Assembly (NCBI GenBank): GCA_017550335.1
Contig: JAFZPM010000032.1
Span: forward strand, 62,001-126,000
Length of the DNA: 64,000 nt
DNA from: Paludibacteraceae bacterium
GTDB taxonomy: Bacteria > Bacteroidota > Bacteroidia > Bacteroidales > Paludibacteraceae
Direction of reading: 5' to 3'
Made by a program: the position numbers and the translations under genes. This document shows, one piece after another, positions 18,470-28,438 of this stretch (its first letter is position 1; every line of letters starts with the position of its first letter). The notes beneath the pieces are model-generated. The model saw only the letters and a list, made by a program, of their open reading frames with translations. It made no database searches and had not been told where the DNA came from.

Positions 18470-18538
18470 CAGAAGGCTGACCCATGATTACGAGTCCTAT
18501 GCTGACACTTCCGTCACCATGGTGCAATTAGCCTTCTG
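18470..18538. other. tRNA-like structured element, 69 nt
   Basis: A perfect 9-bp closing stem (18470-18478 with 18530-18538: CAGAAGGCT/AGCCTTCTG) encloses two internal hairpins on the minus strand, TGAC-ggaagt-GTCA and GACTC-(9 nt)-GGGTC (one G-U pair). A self-complementary CACCATGGTG lies beside them. The overall shape and size recall a tRNA without a T arm, with CTCGTAA at an anticodon-like position. No TTCGA T-loop is present, so it is not a normal tRNA. It could be a decayed tRNA, an integration-site relic or a small RNA. Confidence 0.35.
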
Positions 18539-18671
18539 TTCGCTAATGCTTAACAAAATTATTGGCTAAATTTAAACAATTTCTTACTATTTAGCTGTTT
18601 AAAAATTCCCATTTTTGACGCAGAAACCAGACTTCCCCAATAGGCAGGTCCATACTTTTCCCAGATTACAC

Positions 18672-19682
18672 CTACCTCTGAAGCACATGCAACTCCCCGG
18701 CCAACCGCATGAAGACGTAGACCTTATCTTCCGTAAGAAGAGGGGGCTGGGTTGAATCCACACCTTCGTATGTGTCCAAAGTCATAATCTCATCTATCTT
18801 TAAGGTGTCCAGATCAACCACACCTATTGAGCAAGGAGATTTACTCCGGTTGTCAGTGAAATACAATTTATGACCGTATATGGCGGTCCTATCTGCGGAT
18901 ATTCTAGTCTTTGAGTCGAAAGAGTCACTTTTTATCTCGTGTGTCGTTAATGTGCCATCGACTGAATTTATTTTATTAATAAAGAGAGTGTCCAGGTGAC
19001 TATATATAGTATATAACATATTATCAGGACCGACATTAAGAGAAGGATAAAATGACAAGTCCTTGATGTCCCACAACTTCTCACCGGTTAGAATGTTGTA
19101 TCCTTCCACAGAATATAAAGAGTCAAAACTATCCTTAATACGCCGTTTTTTAACGACAACCACGCTGTCACCTGCCACTGTTACTCCTCTAAAGTTAATT
19201 GTCACGTCAGGTTCTTCTATCTGATATTTCCAGAGGAACTGAAAGTCCTTTGTATAGAACAACAAACTACGATTGCCGATTTCAGGGAAAATGTATATAG
19301 AGAGTCGCCTAATATATTGATGACGTAGAATTCTTTGTTCTGACTTTATTTCACACAAGGTCTCTTTACCATTCTCTATGATCGAATACCTCTGCAAATG
19401 AGCATCTTTGTCATATTCTGTGGAATAATACAGATTTTCGCTAAAGTATTGGAAATCTCCGTATCGGGGGCTGTCCTCGTTCCATTTGCCGTCTTTGTAA
19501 GTAAACTGTTTTTTGAAATGCTCTCTCTTTGTTAAGACATCGTTTTCACAAAAGACATCATCGTCAGGAGCAGCGTTCAAAGACAAATTTCCTATCTGTA
19601 TGTTGTGAGCGGTCACTATGATTTCCTCACCCTTCCTAAGGTAGAAATCCTTCACTTTTCCTATCTTCTTTATGTATTTCAT
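18672..19682 (-). CDS. Hypothetical beta-propeller-like protein
   Basis: 336 residues, no signal peptide or membrane span. It contains repeated beta-strand blocks with PQQ/YVTN-like flavour, such as GYNILTGEKLWDIKD, NVGPDNMLYTIYS and GVVDLDTLKIDEIM, each about 45-50 residues apart, which suggests a beta-propeller. I do not recognise a family. It stands alone: the helicase promoter lies beyond its stop and an Lrp-type gene lies 151 bp upstream. It may be a cytoplasmic scaffold or sensor, but nothing in the sequence fixes a role. Confidence 0.6.
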   Translation of the reverse strand: MKYIKKIGKVKDFYLRKGEEIIVTAHNIQIGNLSLNAAPDDDVFCENDVLTKREHFKKQFTYKDGKWNEDSPRYGDFQYFSENLYYSTEYDKDAHLQRYSIIENGKETLCEIKSEQRILRHQYIRRLSIYIFPEIGNRSLLFYTKDFQFLWKYQIEEPDVTINFRGVTVAGDSVVVVKKRRIKDSFDSLYSVEGYNILTGEKLWDIKDLSFYPSLNVGPDNMLYTIYSHLDTLFINKINSVDGTLTTHEIKSDSFDSKTRISADRTAIYGHKLYFTDNRSKSPCSIGVVDLDTLKIDEIMTLDTYEGVDSTQPPLLTEDKVYVFMRLAGELHVLQR

Positions 19683-19833
19683 CGTATATTCTCCTTGAAT
19701 AAAATAGTCGTTGATCTATCCTAGGTAAATTTACAAAAAATTTCACGGACGGACAAGCAACGAATCCTAAACCCATCTGGAGCGGAAATGAAATACCATC
19801 ATCACTAAACACAACGGGCGGAACCAGGCCGCA

Positions 19834-20298
19834 TCACTTCTCAGGCATGGACATCTGCCGACGGATCAGCTCCTTGAAAGAGATGATGCTCTCCACCCTA
19901 TCCACCTCCAAGGTTTGGATACGTTCCCGCAGAACGGAGAGCAGATGTTGGTTGTTCAGGGCGTAGATCTTCACGAGAAGGTCGTACGAGCCTGTCGTGC
20001 AATGGCACTCCACCACCTCCGGAATCTTCCGCAACTCCGTCACAATCAGGTTCTCGTCCGCATGCTTCCTGAGCCTTAGCCCAATGAACGCACACGTTCC
20101 GTAGCCGATCTTCTCCGGATCCAGGACAAACTCAGACCCCTTGATCACGCCCAACTCGGTCAGACGTTGCACCCTTTGGTGGATGGCCGCACCCGAGACG
20201 TTGCAACTCCTCGCCACCTCCAGGAAAGGCAGACGAGCATTTTCCGCCACCATGGAGAGTATCTTATAATCCAATTCGTCCAAATCTTTCTTTTCCAT
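19834..20298 (-). CDS. Lrp/AsnC family transcriptional regulator
   Basis: 154 residues. N-terminal winged HTH (LDELDYKILSMVAENARLPFLEVARSCNVSGAAIHQRVQRL), then the RAM ligand-binding domain with the diagnostic turn CTTGSYDLLVKI. Such proteins bind DNA as octamers and respond to amino acids. It is divergent from gltB with a 375-bp shared intergenic region. By analogy with Lrp control of gltBD in enterobacteria, it is a plausible regulator of the adjacent gltB-gltD-asnB genes, though direct operator sites cannot be identified by eye. Confidence 0.9.
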   Translation of the reverse strand: MEKKDLDELDYKILSMVAENARLPFLEVARSCNVSGAAIHQRVQRLTELGVIKGSEFVLDPEKIGYGTCAFIGLRLRKHADENLIVTELRKIPEVVECHCTTGSYDLLVKIYALNNQHLLSVLRERIQTLEVDRVESIISFKELIRRQMSMPEK

Positions 20299-20352
20299 AA
20301 GTATATTATATTAAATAGGTGATCCAATGCACATGCACAGTTCTTACGTATA

Positions 20353-20360
20353 CAAATATA
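20353..20360 (-). promoter_or_regulatory. Probable -7 element of the Lrp-like gene
   Basis: Minus-strand TATATTTG fits TAnnTTTG and lies 55 bp upstream of the regulator ATG; no clear -33 box. The remaining 20361-20625 stretch is strongly AT-rich with no ORF and probably holds Lrp-type binding sites. Confidence 0.35.
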
Positions 20361-20625
20361 CATAAATTTTCTATCTACACTAACATTTTGACAATAAAAT
20401 CGCCTTACAAATATCTTTTTGCTCTAAAACGACGCCAATATTAGTTATCCATAAAAATTTTTGCAAAATTGAAAATTCTACGAATTAAAAGCAAATATAA
20501 TATTTAACTTATAAATCGTAAGCAAGTTAATTAAATATTCTTCAAAGTCTCAAAAAGTGGTTTTTCATACATAATTTACACTAAAATATACAGACGTAAG
20601 CAACTATCATAACGAAAGTAATTTT

Positions 20626-20633
20626 TATTTTTG
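20626..20633 (+). promoter_or_regulatory. Probable -7 element of the gltB operon
   Basis: TATTTTTG fits TAnnTTTG, 41 bp upstream of the gltB ATG. No TTTG at the -33 spacing, as expected for a promoter that needs an activator such as the divergent Lrp-like protein (inference). Confidence 0.4.
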
Positions 20634-20673
20634 CATTACAATATGAAAGTAATTAATAATTATTATAAACAAT

Positions 20674-23600
20674 ATGTCAGACACTACACAAACAACGACG
20701 ACCAAATGTCTTTACAGTAAAGAATACGAGCATGATGCATGCGGCGTAGGAATGATTGTAAACATTCAGGGCAACAAATCACATGAATTGGTGAGCAATG
20801 CGCTGAAGGTATTGGAGAACATGCGCCACCGTGGCGCTGAAGGAAGTGATGGTAAGACAGGAGACGGCGCAGGTATCCTCCTGCAGATACCTCACGAGTT
20901 CATCTTGCTACAGGGAATCCCTGTGCCGGAGAAGGGTAAGTATGGTACTGGACTGATATTCCTGCCGCAAGACCCTGCCCAGCAAGAGGAAATCATAAAG
21001 ATCCTCCTGGAAGAGATCGAGCGTGAGAACCTCACCATGATGCACCTCCGCAATGTGCCAACCAACCCTGCCTGCTTGGGCGAGGGAGCCTTGTCCACAG
21101 AGCCTAGCATCAAACAGATCTTCATCACGGGTATTCCAGACAATGAGTTGCCGGATCTTGAACGTAAATTATATAAGATAAGAAAGAAGGTGGAGAATAG
21201 GGTCCACCACAAGGATTTCTACATCGTTTCCTTGTCAAGCAAGACCATCATATACAAGGGTATGCTTTCGTCCACACAGTTGAGGGAATACTTCCCTGAC
21301 CTGTCCAACGAATACCTGACGAGCGGTATCGCTTTGGTGCACTCCCGATTCAGCACGAACACCTTCCCTACATGGAGCTTGGCGCAGCCTTTCCGTTTCT
21401 TGTGCCACAACGGTGAGATCAACACCATCCGAGGCAACCGCAACTGGATGAAGGCGAGGGAAAGCGTGCTCTCTTCCGAAACGTTGGGCAGCGTGGCTGA
21501 AATTTCGCCTATCGTGCAGCCTGATATGAGTGACTCCGCCTCTCTCGATAACGTGTTCGAGTTCTTCATCATGTCTGGTATGAGCCTGCCGCAAGCCATG
21601 GCGGTCCTCATCCCTGAGTCATTCAACGACAAGAACCCGATCAGCGAGAGCCTGAAGGCATTCTACGAGTACCACTCCATCCTGATGGAGCCATGGGATG
21701 GCCCTGCCGCCCTGCTCTTCAGCGACGGACGTTACGCGGGTGGTATGCTCGACAGAAACGGTCTGAGACCTTCCCGCTACCTCATCACGAACGACGGTAT
21801 GATGTTGGTGGCATCCGAGGTGGGCGTCATGGACTTCGATCCGGCTCAAATCAAGCAGAAGGGTCGCCTTCAGCCTGGTAAGATCCTCATGGTCGACACG
21901 GAGGAAGGAAAGATATACTACGATGGAGAGTTGAAGGCTAACTTGGCCAGCGAACATCCATACAAACAGTGGTTGGACGCTAACTGCATCCGCTTGGAGA
22001 AACTGAAGAGCGGTAGGAAAGTGGCCAACAACGTGGAGAACTACGGACAGAAGTTGCGCAACTTCGGCTTCGGTCAGGAGGATATCGACAAGACCATCGT
22101 ACCGATGTGTACGCAAGGTATGGAGCCTGTCGCTGCCATGGGTAACGATACTCCGTTGGCGGTTCTCTCCGACCGTCCGCAAATCTTCTTCAACTACTTC
22201 CGCCAGCAGTTCGCCCAGGTGACCAACCCGGCCATCGACCCTATCAGAGAGGAGTTGGTCATGTCACTGACCGAATACATCGGTGCGGTCGGCAAGAACA
22301 TCTTGACGCCTGACGAGAGCAACTGCAAGATGGTGCGTCTGCCCCACCCGATCCTGACGAACACGCAGTTGGATATCCTCTGCAACATCCGTTACAAAGG
22401 TTTCAAGACCACTAAGCTGCCTCTCCTCTTCGATGCGAAGAAGGGCGAGCGCGGACTCCGGGAAGCGTTGGACAACCTCTGCAAAAAGGCGGAGGAGTCT
22501 GTCGACGACGGAATCAACTACATCATCCTGAGCGATAAGGACTTGGACCAGAAGAGTGCAGTCGTTCCTTCCCTGTTGGCCGTCAGCGCCGTACACCACC
22601 ACTTGATCGGTGCGGGGAAACGTGTTCAGACCGCATTGATCGTGGAATCAGGAGAGATCAGGGAGGTGATGCACGCCGCTTTGCTGTTAGGCTACGGTGC
22701 ATCCGCCATCTGCCCATACATGACCTTCGCAGTCATAGACGACCTCGTGAAGAAGGGCAAGATCCAAGAGGATTACGCCACGGCGGAGCACAACTACATC
22801 AAGGCAGTCTGCAAGGGTCTCTTCAAGATCATGTCCAAGATGGGTATCTCCACCATACGTTCCTACAGGGGCGCGAAGATATTCGAGAGCATCGGTTTGG
22901 GCGAGAGCCTGTTGAACCAATATTTCGGCACCAACATCTCCACCATCGGTGGTGTCGGCCTGAAACATATCGCCTTGGATGCTATCAAACTGCATCAGGA
23001 GGCCTTCGGCAAGGAGAACGACAACGTCCTTCTTCCGAACAACGGATTGTTCTCCTACAGGAAGGACGGTATTCCTCACGCATGGACGCCTGAGGTCATC
23101 GCGACATTACAGATCGCCACAAGAACGGGCGATTATAAGAAATACAAAGACTACACCCGACTGGTTGACTTCAAGGAGAAACCAATCTTCATCCGCGACT
23201 TCTTCGACTACAAGAAGGCGGCGAAGCCAATCCCTGTCGAGCAGGTTGAGTCGGTCGAGAGCATCGTGAAACACTTTGTGACGGGTGCCATGTCATTCGG
23301 AGCGCTCTCCGCTGAGGCGCACGAGGCCATCGCCATCGCCATGAACCAATTGGGTACGCGAAGCAACACCGGAGAAGGTGGTGAGGACAGCCACCGCTTC
23401 CATGCGACCACGCCAGAGGGTGTATCACTGAACTCAAAGACCAAGCAAGTGGCATCCGGACGTTTCGGTGTCACTGCGGAATATCTAGTCAATGCGGAGG
23501 AGATACAGATCAAGGTGGCGCAAGGCGCTAAGCCTGGTGAGGGTGGTCAGCTCCCTGGTTTCAAGGTGAATGAGATCATCGCGAAGACTCGACACTCCAT

Positions 23601-25173
23601 CCCTGGCATCTCCCTCATTTCACCGCCGCCTCACCATGACATCTACTCTATCGAGGATTTGGCGCAATTGATCTTCGACCTGAAGAACATCAACCCACAG
23701 GCGGCAGTCTCCGTGAAGTTAGTATCCGAGAGCGGTGTGGGAACCATCGCGGCGGGTGTGGCCAAGGCCAAAGCGGACCTCATCGTCATCTCAGGTGCGG
23801 AGGGAGGAACCGGTGCATCACCAGCCTCTTCCATGCGTTTCGCGGGTATCTCTCCTGAGATTGGGTTGGCGGAGACGCAACAGACATTGGCGCTCAACGG
23901 TCTGCGTGCCCAGGTTCGTCTGCAAACGGACGGACAGCTCAAGACGGGACGTGACGTCATCCTCATGGCGATGTTGGGAGCCGACGAGTTCAGCTTCGGT
24001 ACATTACCGCTGATCGTATTGGGTTGCGTGATGATGAGAAAATGTAACACGAACACCTGCCCTATGGGTGTCGCTACGCAAGACCCTAAGCTCCGTGAGC
24101 GTTTCCGCGGACACGCCAGCTACATCGTGAACTACTTCACGTTCCTGGCGCAGGAGGTAAGGGAATATTTGGCTGAGATGGGCTTCAAGAAGTTGGAGGA
24201 CATCATCGGACGTACCGACCTGATCCTTCCGAAGGAGACCAAGGACGACTCCAAGTCATCCACGTTAGACTTCACCCGTCTCCTCACATCCGGCACGGGC
24301 AAGCTCCACTTCGACGGACGTCCGTTCAGCAAGGCGGAGAACCCTAAGGACGCAGAGATCATCCAACAGGCTAAATCGGCCATCGAGAACCAGCAGGAGA
24401 TCACGCTGAACCTCAGCATACGGAACACCGACCGTGCCGCCGGCACGCAACTCTCAGGTCTCATCGCTTCCCGCTACGGAGGCGCAGGATTGCCAGACTC
24501 CACGATCAACGTGCAGTTCAAGGGATCCGCAGGACAGAGCTTCGGCGCCTTCCTGGCGAAGGGAATCAGCTTCAAGCTGGAAGGTGAAGCCAACGACTAC
24601 TTCGGCAAGGGATTGTGCGGTGGTAAGATCGCCATCATGCCTCCTATCCGTAGCCGATTCAAGGCAGAGGAGAACATCATCGCGGGTAACACCGGTCTCT
24701 ACGGTGCCACTTCAGGTGAACTCTACGTCAACGGTTGCGTCGGTGAGCGTTTCGGCGTAAGAAACTCAGGAGCCATCGCGGTCATCGAGGGTGCAGGCGA
24801 CCACTGCTGCGAGTACATGACCGGTGGACGGGTTGTTGTCCTTGGAGAGACAGGACGTAACTTCGGTGCAGGAATGTCAGGCGGTGTAGCCTATGTTTGG
24901 GACAAGAACCACAACTTCGACTACTTCTGTAACATGGAGATGGTGGAGCTCGGTTTGGTGGAGGAAAGCGCTAACCGCAAGGAGTTGCGCGAGCTGATCC
25001 ACAAGCACTGGCTCAACACAGGGTCCATCTTGGCCCGCACCATGCTCGACGACTGGAACCACTACGTGGAGGAGTTCATCCAAGTAGTTCCGATCGAATA
25101 CAAGCACGTATTGCAGGAGGAGCAGTTGAAAAAGCTGCAAGACAAGATCGCAGACATTCAAAGAGATTATTAA
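20674..25173 (+). CDS. gltB: Glutamate synthase, large subunit
   Basis: 1499 residues, normal for GltB. The amidotransferase nucleophile is Cys23 in HDACGVG after a 22-residue propeptide removed on maturation. The FMN/synthase half contains GGEGGEDSHRF and GAEGGTGASPASSMR, and the 3Fe-4S cysteines are C1118, C1124 and C1129 in CVMMRKCNTNTCP. The C-terminal glutamate synthase beta-helix is complete. It converts glutamine plus 2-oxoglutarate to two glutamates using electrons delivered through GltD. Followed at 71 bp by gltD and then asnB, so the cluster links ammonium assimilation to asparagine formation. Confidence 0.97.
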   Translation: MSDTTQTTTTKCLYSKEYEHDACGVGMIVNIQGNKSHELVSNALKVLENMRHRGAEGSDGKTGDGAGILLQIPHEFILLQGIPVPEKGKYGTGLIFLPQDPAQQEEIIKILLEEIERENLTMMHLRNVPTNPACLGEGALSTEPSIKQIFITGIPDNELPDLERKLYKIRKKVENRVHHKDFYIVSLSSKTIIYKGMLSSTQLREYFPDLSNEYLTSGIALVHSRFSTNTFPTWSLAQPFRFLCHNGEINTIRGNRNWMKARESVLSSETLGSVAEISPIVQPDMSDSASLDNVFEFFIMSGMSLPQAMAVLIPESFNDKNPISESLKAFYEYHSILMEPWDGPAALLFSDGRYAGGMLDRNGLRPSRYLITNDGMMLVASEVGVMDFDPAQIKQKGRLQPGKILMVDTEEGKIYYDGELKANLASEHPYKQWLDANCIRLEKLKSGRKVANNVENYGQKLRNFGFGQEDIDKTIVPMCTQGMEPVAAMGNDTPLAVLSDRPQIFFNYFRQQFAQVTNPAIDPIREELVMSLTEYIGAVGKNILTPDESNCKMVRLPHPILTNTQLDILCNIRYKGFKTTKLPLLFDAKKGERGLREALDNLCKKAEESVDDGINYIILSDKDLDQKSAVVPSLLAVSAVHHHLIGAGKRVQTALIVESGEIREVMHAALLLGYGASAICPYMTFAVIDDLVKKGKIQEDYATAEHNYIKAVCKGLFKIMSKMGISTIRSYRGAKIFESIGLGESLLNQYFGTNISTIGGVGLKHIALDAIKLHQEAFGKENDNVLLPNNGLFSYRKDGIPHAWTPEVIATLQIATRTGDYKKYKDYTRLVDFKEKPIFIRDFFDYKKAAKPIPVEQVESVESIVKHFVTGAMSFGALSAEAHEAIAIAMNQLGTRSNTGEGGEDSHRFHATTPEGVSLNSKTKQVASGRFGVTAEYLVNAEEIQIKVAQGAKPGEGGQLPGFKVNEIIAKTRHSIPGISLISPPPHHDIYSIEDLAQLIFDLKNINPQAAVSVKLVSESGVGTIAAGVAKAKADLIVISGAEGGTGASPASSMRFAGISPEIGLAETQQTLALNGLRAQVRLQTDGQLKTGRDVILMAMLGADEFSFGTLPLIVLGCVMMRKCNTNTCPMGVATQDPKLRERFRGHASYIVNYFTFLAQEVREYLAEMGFKKLEDIIGRTDLILPKETKDDSKSSTLDFTRLLTSGTGKLHFDGRPFSKAENPKDAEIIQQAKSAIENQQEITLNLSIRNTDRAAGTQLSGLIASRYGGAGLPDSTINVQFKGSAGQSFGAFLAKGISFKLEGEANDYFGKGLCGGKIAIMPPIRSRFKAEENIIAGNTGLYGATSGELYVNGCVGERFGVRNSGAIAVIEGAGDHCCEYMTGGRVVVLGETGRNFGAGMSGGVAYVWDKNHNFDYFCNMEMVELGLVEESANRKELRELIHKHWLNTGSILARTMLDDWNHYVEEFIQVVPIEYKHVLQEEQLKKLQDKIADIQRDY

Positions 25174-25244
25174 TCAAAGAGTAAAACACATGGAAGACGG
25201 TCAGCGCATTGTATGGGCGCCGTCTTCCCAACAGAAGATACATC

Positions 25245-26588
25245 ATGGGAAATCCAAAAGCATTTCTAACGATTCCTCGCAAAGAAGCAGGACATCGTCC
25301 CATCCAAGACAGAATCCACGACTTCGCGGAAGTGGAACAGAAACTGAACATCAAGGACCGACAGCTACAAGCCTCCCGCTGCATGGATTGCGGTGTGCCA
25401 TTCTGCCACTGGGCTTGTCCGCTCGGCAACAAACAACCTGAATGGCAGGACGCTCTCTACAAGGGAGAGTGGGAAACCGCCTATCAGCTATTGCATGAGA
25501 CCAATGATTTTCCTGAGTTCACAGGAAGGATATGCCCCGCATTGTGCGAGAAGGCCTGCGTCCTCAACCTCTCCATGGGTGAGCCTACCACATGTAGGGA
25601 GAACGAATGCGCCATCATCGAGCACGCTTTTGCGGAGAACTACGTGACGATCGAGCACCCTACCCGCAACGGCAAGAAGGTGCTGGTGGTAGGTTCCGGT
25701 CCTGCCGGCTTGTCTACCGCCAACCAACTCAACAAGAGGGGTTACGAGGTGACCATCTACGAGAAGAACGAGGCTGCCGGCGGATTGCTCCGCTATGGTA
25801 TCCCTAACTTCAAGCTCTCCAAGAACATCATCGATCGCCGTATCAAGGTGATGGAGGAGGAAGGCATCAAATTCGAATACAACAAGACGGTCGACGAGAC
25901 GAAGCTTCCTGCCGGATTCGACGCTTACGTCATCTGCACAGGTACCCCTACGGCGCGTGACCTGAAGATCGAGGGAAGAGAGCTGAAAGGCGTATACCTC
26001 GCCCTGGAGATGCTTAGCCAGCAGAACAGAATCTTAGCAGGCAAGAAGTTCAAGGAGAGCGAATTGGTGAACGCGAAGGACAAGAAGGTATTGGTGATCG
26101 GTGGTGGTGATACGGGTTCAGACTGTATCGGAACCGCTCACCGTCAGGGTGCGAAGAGCGTTACCCAGATCGAGATCATGCCTAAGCCTCCTGTAGGCGA
26201 AAACCCTTCCACCCCATGGCCTTACTGGCCGGTGATCCTCAAGACCACTACCTCACACGAGGAAGGATGCGACCGTCGTTGGTTGCTCAACACCAACAAG
26301 TTCATCGGCAAGAACGGTGTGCTGACCGGTGCTGAAGTGGAGGAGGTCGAATGGGTACCTAATCCAGAGGGAGGCAGACCAATCATGAAACCAACCGGAA
26401 AGAAGGAGGTCATCGAGTGCGACATGGTATTATTGGCCATGGGATTCCTGAAACCGGAGCACCCGGGGTTGGCGGAGAACGTGTTCCTGGCGGGCGACGC
26501 GCAGAGCGGAGCGAGCCTTGTGGTACGCGCCATCGCAAGCGGTAGGAAAACCGCCGAGGCTGTCGACCAATACTTATCATCCAAATAA
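25245..26588 (+). CDS. gltD: Glutamate synthase, small (NADPH) subunit
   Basis: 447 residues from the ATG at 25245 (MGNPKAFLTIPRKEAGHRP, the standard GltD opening). An in-frame ATG at 25209 would add 12 residues without similarity, so it was not chosen. N-terminal Cys-rich 4Fe-4S domain (CMDCGVPFCHWACPLGN), FAD-binding VVGSGPAGLSTANQL and NADPH-binding VIGGGDTGSDCIG are all intact. It supplies electrons from NADPH to GltB. Located between gltB and asnB in one transcription direction. Confidence 0.97.
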   Translation: MGNPKAFLTIPRKEAGHRPIQDRIHDFAEVEQKLNIKDRQLQASRCMDCGVPFCHWACPLGNKQPEWQDALYKGEWETAYQLLHETNDFPEFTGRICPALCEKACVLNLSMGEPTTCRENECAIIEHAFAENYVTIEHPTRNGKKVLVVGSGPAGLSTANQLNKRGYEVTIYEKNEAAGGLLRYGIPNFKLSKNIIDRRIKVMEEEGIKFEYNKTVDETKLPAGFDAYVICTGTPTARDLKIEGRELKGVYLALEMLSQQNRILAGKKFKESELVNAKDKKVLVIGGGDTGSDCIGTAHRQGAKSVTQIEIMPKPPVGENPSTPWPYWPVILKTTTSHEEGCDRRWLLNTNKFIGKNGVLTGAEVEEVEWVPNPEGGRPIMKPTGKKEVIECDMVLLAMGFLKPEHPGLAENVFLAGDAQSGASLVVRAIASGRKTAEAVDQYLSSK

Positions 26589-26613
26589 TTGATCAACAAA
26601 AAAATACAATGAT

Positions 26614-28278
26614 ATGTGCGGCATAGTAGGAATATTCAACATCGAGGGGAGAACCCAAGAGATGCGTCCCAAAGCGCTTAGGATGTCACAGAAGATCAGA
26701 CATCGGGGACCAGACTGGAGTGGTATCCACGTAGGGAAAAGTGCGATTCTGGCACACGAGCGCCTTTCCATCGTCGATCCGAAGAGTGGTAAACAACCGT
26801 TGTTCAGCAGCGACGGCAAACAAGTGCTTGCCGTCAATGGAGAGATATACAACCACAGGGACATACGCGCCCGCTACAACGGAAAGTACGAGTTTCAGAC
26901 AGGTAGTGACTGCGAGGTGATCCTCCCACTCTACCGAGAGAAGGGCATCAATTTCCTCGAGGACCTGAGCGGTATCTTCGCTTTCGCCCTCTACGACGAG
27001 GAGAAGGACGAGTTCCTCATCGCACGTGACCCGATCGGTGTCATTCCTCTGTACATCGGCAAAGATGCGGACGGCACCGTCTATTGCGCCAGCGAGCTGA
27101 AGGCGCTGGAAGGTTTCTGCGAGAGCTACGAACCATTCCTGCCCGGACATTACTATTGGAGCAAGGAAGGCAAGATGACCCGTTGGTACAAGCGTGACTG
27201 GGAGAGCTATGAGGCCGTGAAAGACAACGAGGCAGACATCGCCACACTGCGCGACGCCTTGGAGAAGGCGGTCAAGAGACAACTCATGAGCGACGTGCCT
27301 TACGGTGTGTTGTTGTCCGGTGGACTCGACAGCTCCGTCATCTCAGCCATCGCGAAGAAATTCGCCAAGAACAGGGTCGAGACCGATGACCAGAAGGAGG
27401 CTTGGTGGCCACAGCTGCACTCGTTCGCCGTAGGACTCAAAGGTGCACCAGACTTGGCGAAGGCGAAGGAGGTGGCAGACCATATCGGTACGGTTCACCA
27501 TGAAATCAACTATACGATCCAAGAGGGATTGGACGCTATACGTGACGTGATCTACCACATCGAGACCTATGATGTGACGACCGTCCGCGCATCCACGCCT
27601 ATGTACCTGCTCGCCCGTGTCATCAGAAGCATGGGTATCAAGATGGTGTTGAGCGGCGAGGGTGCCGACGAGATCTTCGGAGGCTACCTCTACTTCCACA
27701 AGGCGCCATCATCGAAGGACTTCCACGAGGAGACCGTCCGCAAATTAGGCAAGCTCTACCTCTACGACTGTCTGAGAGCCAACAAATCATTAGCAGCATG
27801 GGGCGTGGAAGGCCGTGTGCCATTCCTCGATAAAGAGTTCCTCGACGTGGCCATGCGTCTGAACCCGCAAGCTAAGATGTGTGCGGGCAAGGAGATCGAG
27901 AAGAAGATCGTCCGCCTCGCCTGCGCCGACCTATTGCCGGAGAGCGTGGCATGGAGGCAGAAAGAGCAGTTCAGCGACGGTGTCGGCTACAGCTGGATCG
28001 ACACGCTGAAGGCCATCACATCCGCCGCAGTGTCTGACGACGAGATGGCGCACGCCGCTGAGCGCTTCCCTATCAACACCCCATTGAACAAGGAGGAGTA
28101 TTACTACCGCACCATCTTCGAGGAGCACTTCCCAAGCGAGAGTGCGGCGAAGAGCGTACCTCACGAGGCTTCCGTCGCTTGTTCCACCGCTATCGCCCTC
28201 GAATGGGACGCAGCCTGGAAACGCATGAACGAGCCAAGCGGTAGAGCCGTGAAGGGTGTGCATGAACAAGCCTATTAA
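26614..28278 (+). CDS. asnB: Asparagine synthase (glutamine-hydrolysing), AsnB type
   Basis: 554 residues. The class II amidotransferase nucleophile is Cys2 (MCGIVGIF). The synthetase domain has the PP-loop LLSGGLDSSVISAIA and LSGEGADEIFGGYLYF. It forms asparagine from aspartate, glutamine and ATP. The start is 25 bp after gltD, so it belongs to the same transcript, and a strong terminator follows 70 bp after the stop. Linking it to gltBD puts glutamine-dependent amino-group transfer under one control. Confidence 0.96.
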   Translation: MCGIVGIFNIEGRTQEMRPKALRMSQKIRHRGPDWSGIHVGKSAILAHERLSIVDPKSGKQPLFSSDGKQVLAVNGEIYNHRDIRARYNGKYEFQTGSDCEVILPLYREKGINFLEDLSGIFAFALYDEEKDEFLIARDPIGVIPLYIGKDADGTVYCASELKALEGFCESYEPFLPGHYYWSKEGKMTRWYKRDWESYEAVKDNEADIATLRDALEKAVKRQLMSDVPYGVLLSGGLDSSVISAIAKKFAKNRVETDDQKEAWWPQLHSFAVGLKGAPDLAKAKEVADHIGTVHHEINYTIQEGLDAIRDVIYHIETYDVTTVRASTPMYLLARVIRSMGIKMVLSGEGADEIFGGYLYFHKAPSSKDFHEETVRKLGKLYLYDCLRANKSLAAWGVEGRVPFLDKEFLDVAMRLNPQAKMCAGKEIEKKIVRLACADLLPESVAWRQKEQFSDGVGYSWIDTLKAITSAAVSDDEMAHAAERFPINTPLNKEEYYYRTIFEEHFPSESAAKSVPHEASVACSTAIALEWDAAWKRMNEPSGRAVKGVHEQAY

Positions 28279-28348
28279 GACCTGAAAAAGGTTTTTAGGA
28301 GCAAACAAACGATATCAAGTTCATTCTATAGATTCACTTTGAAGAGAG

Positions 28349-28390
28349 GAGCCATACTTTGCGATAAAGTATGGCTCCAAAATTTTTTGA
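28349..28390 (+). terminator. Intrinsic terminator of gltB-gltD-asnB
   Basis: A perfect 13-bp stem (GGAGCCATACTTT with AAAGTATGGCTCC, loop gcgat) at 28349-28379 is followed by AAAATTTTTTG. It can also work for transcription from the opposite side. Confidence 0.85.
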
Positions 28391-28438
28391 TTCATGGTCG
28401 ATTAAACCAATAGAGGGGATCTTTATGGCTTAACTTCC

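Noticed and set aside
18470..18538. Functional tRNA-Thr(CGT)
   Set aside because: No T-loop TTCGA and imperfect anticodon stem; only tRNA-like shape remains.
25209..25244. Upstream start for gltD
   Set aside because: The extra 12 residues do not match the family, while MGNPKAFL at 25245 does.
28349..28390. Insertion-sequence end
   Set aside because: The 13-bp stem followed by a T run directly after asnB is a normal terminator and no transposase is nearby.
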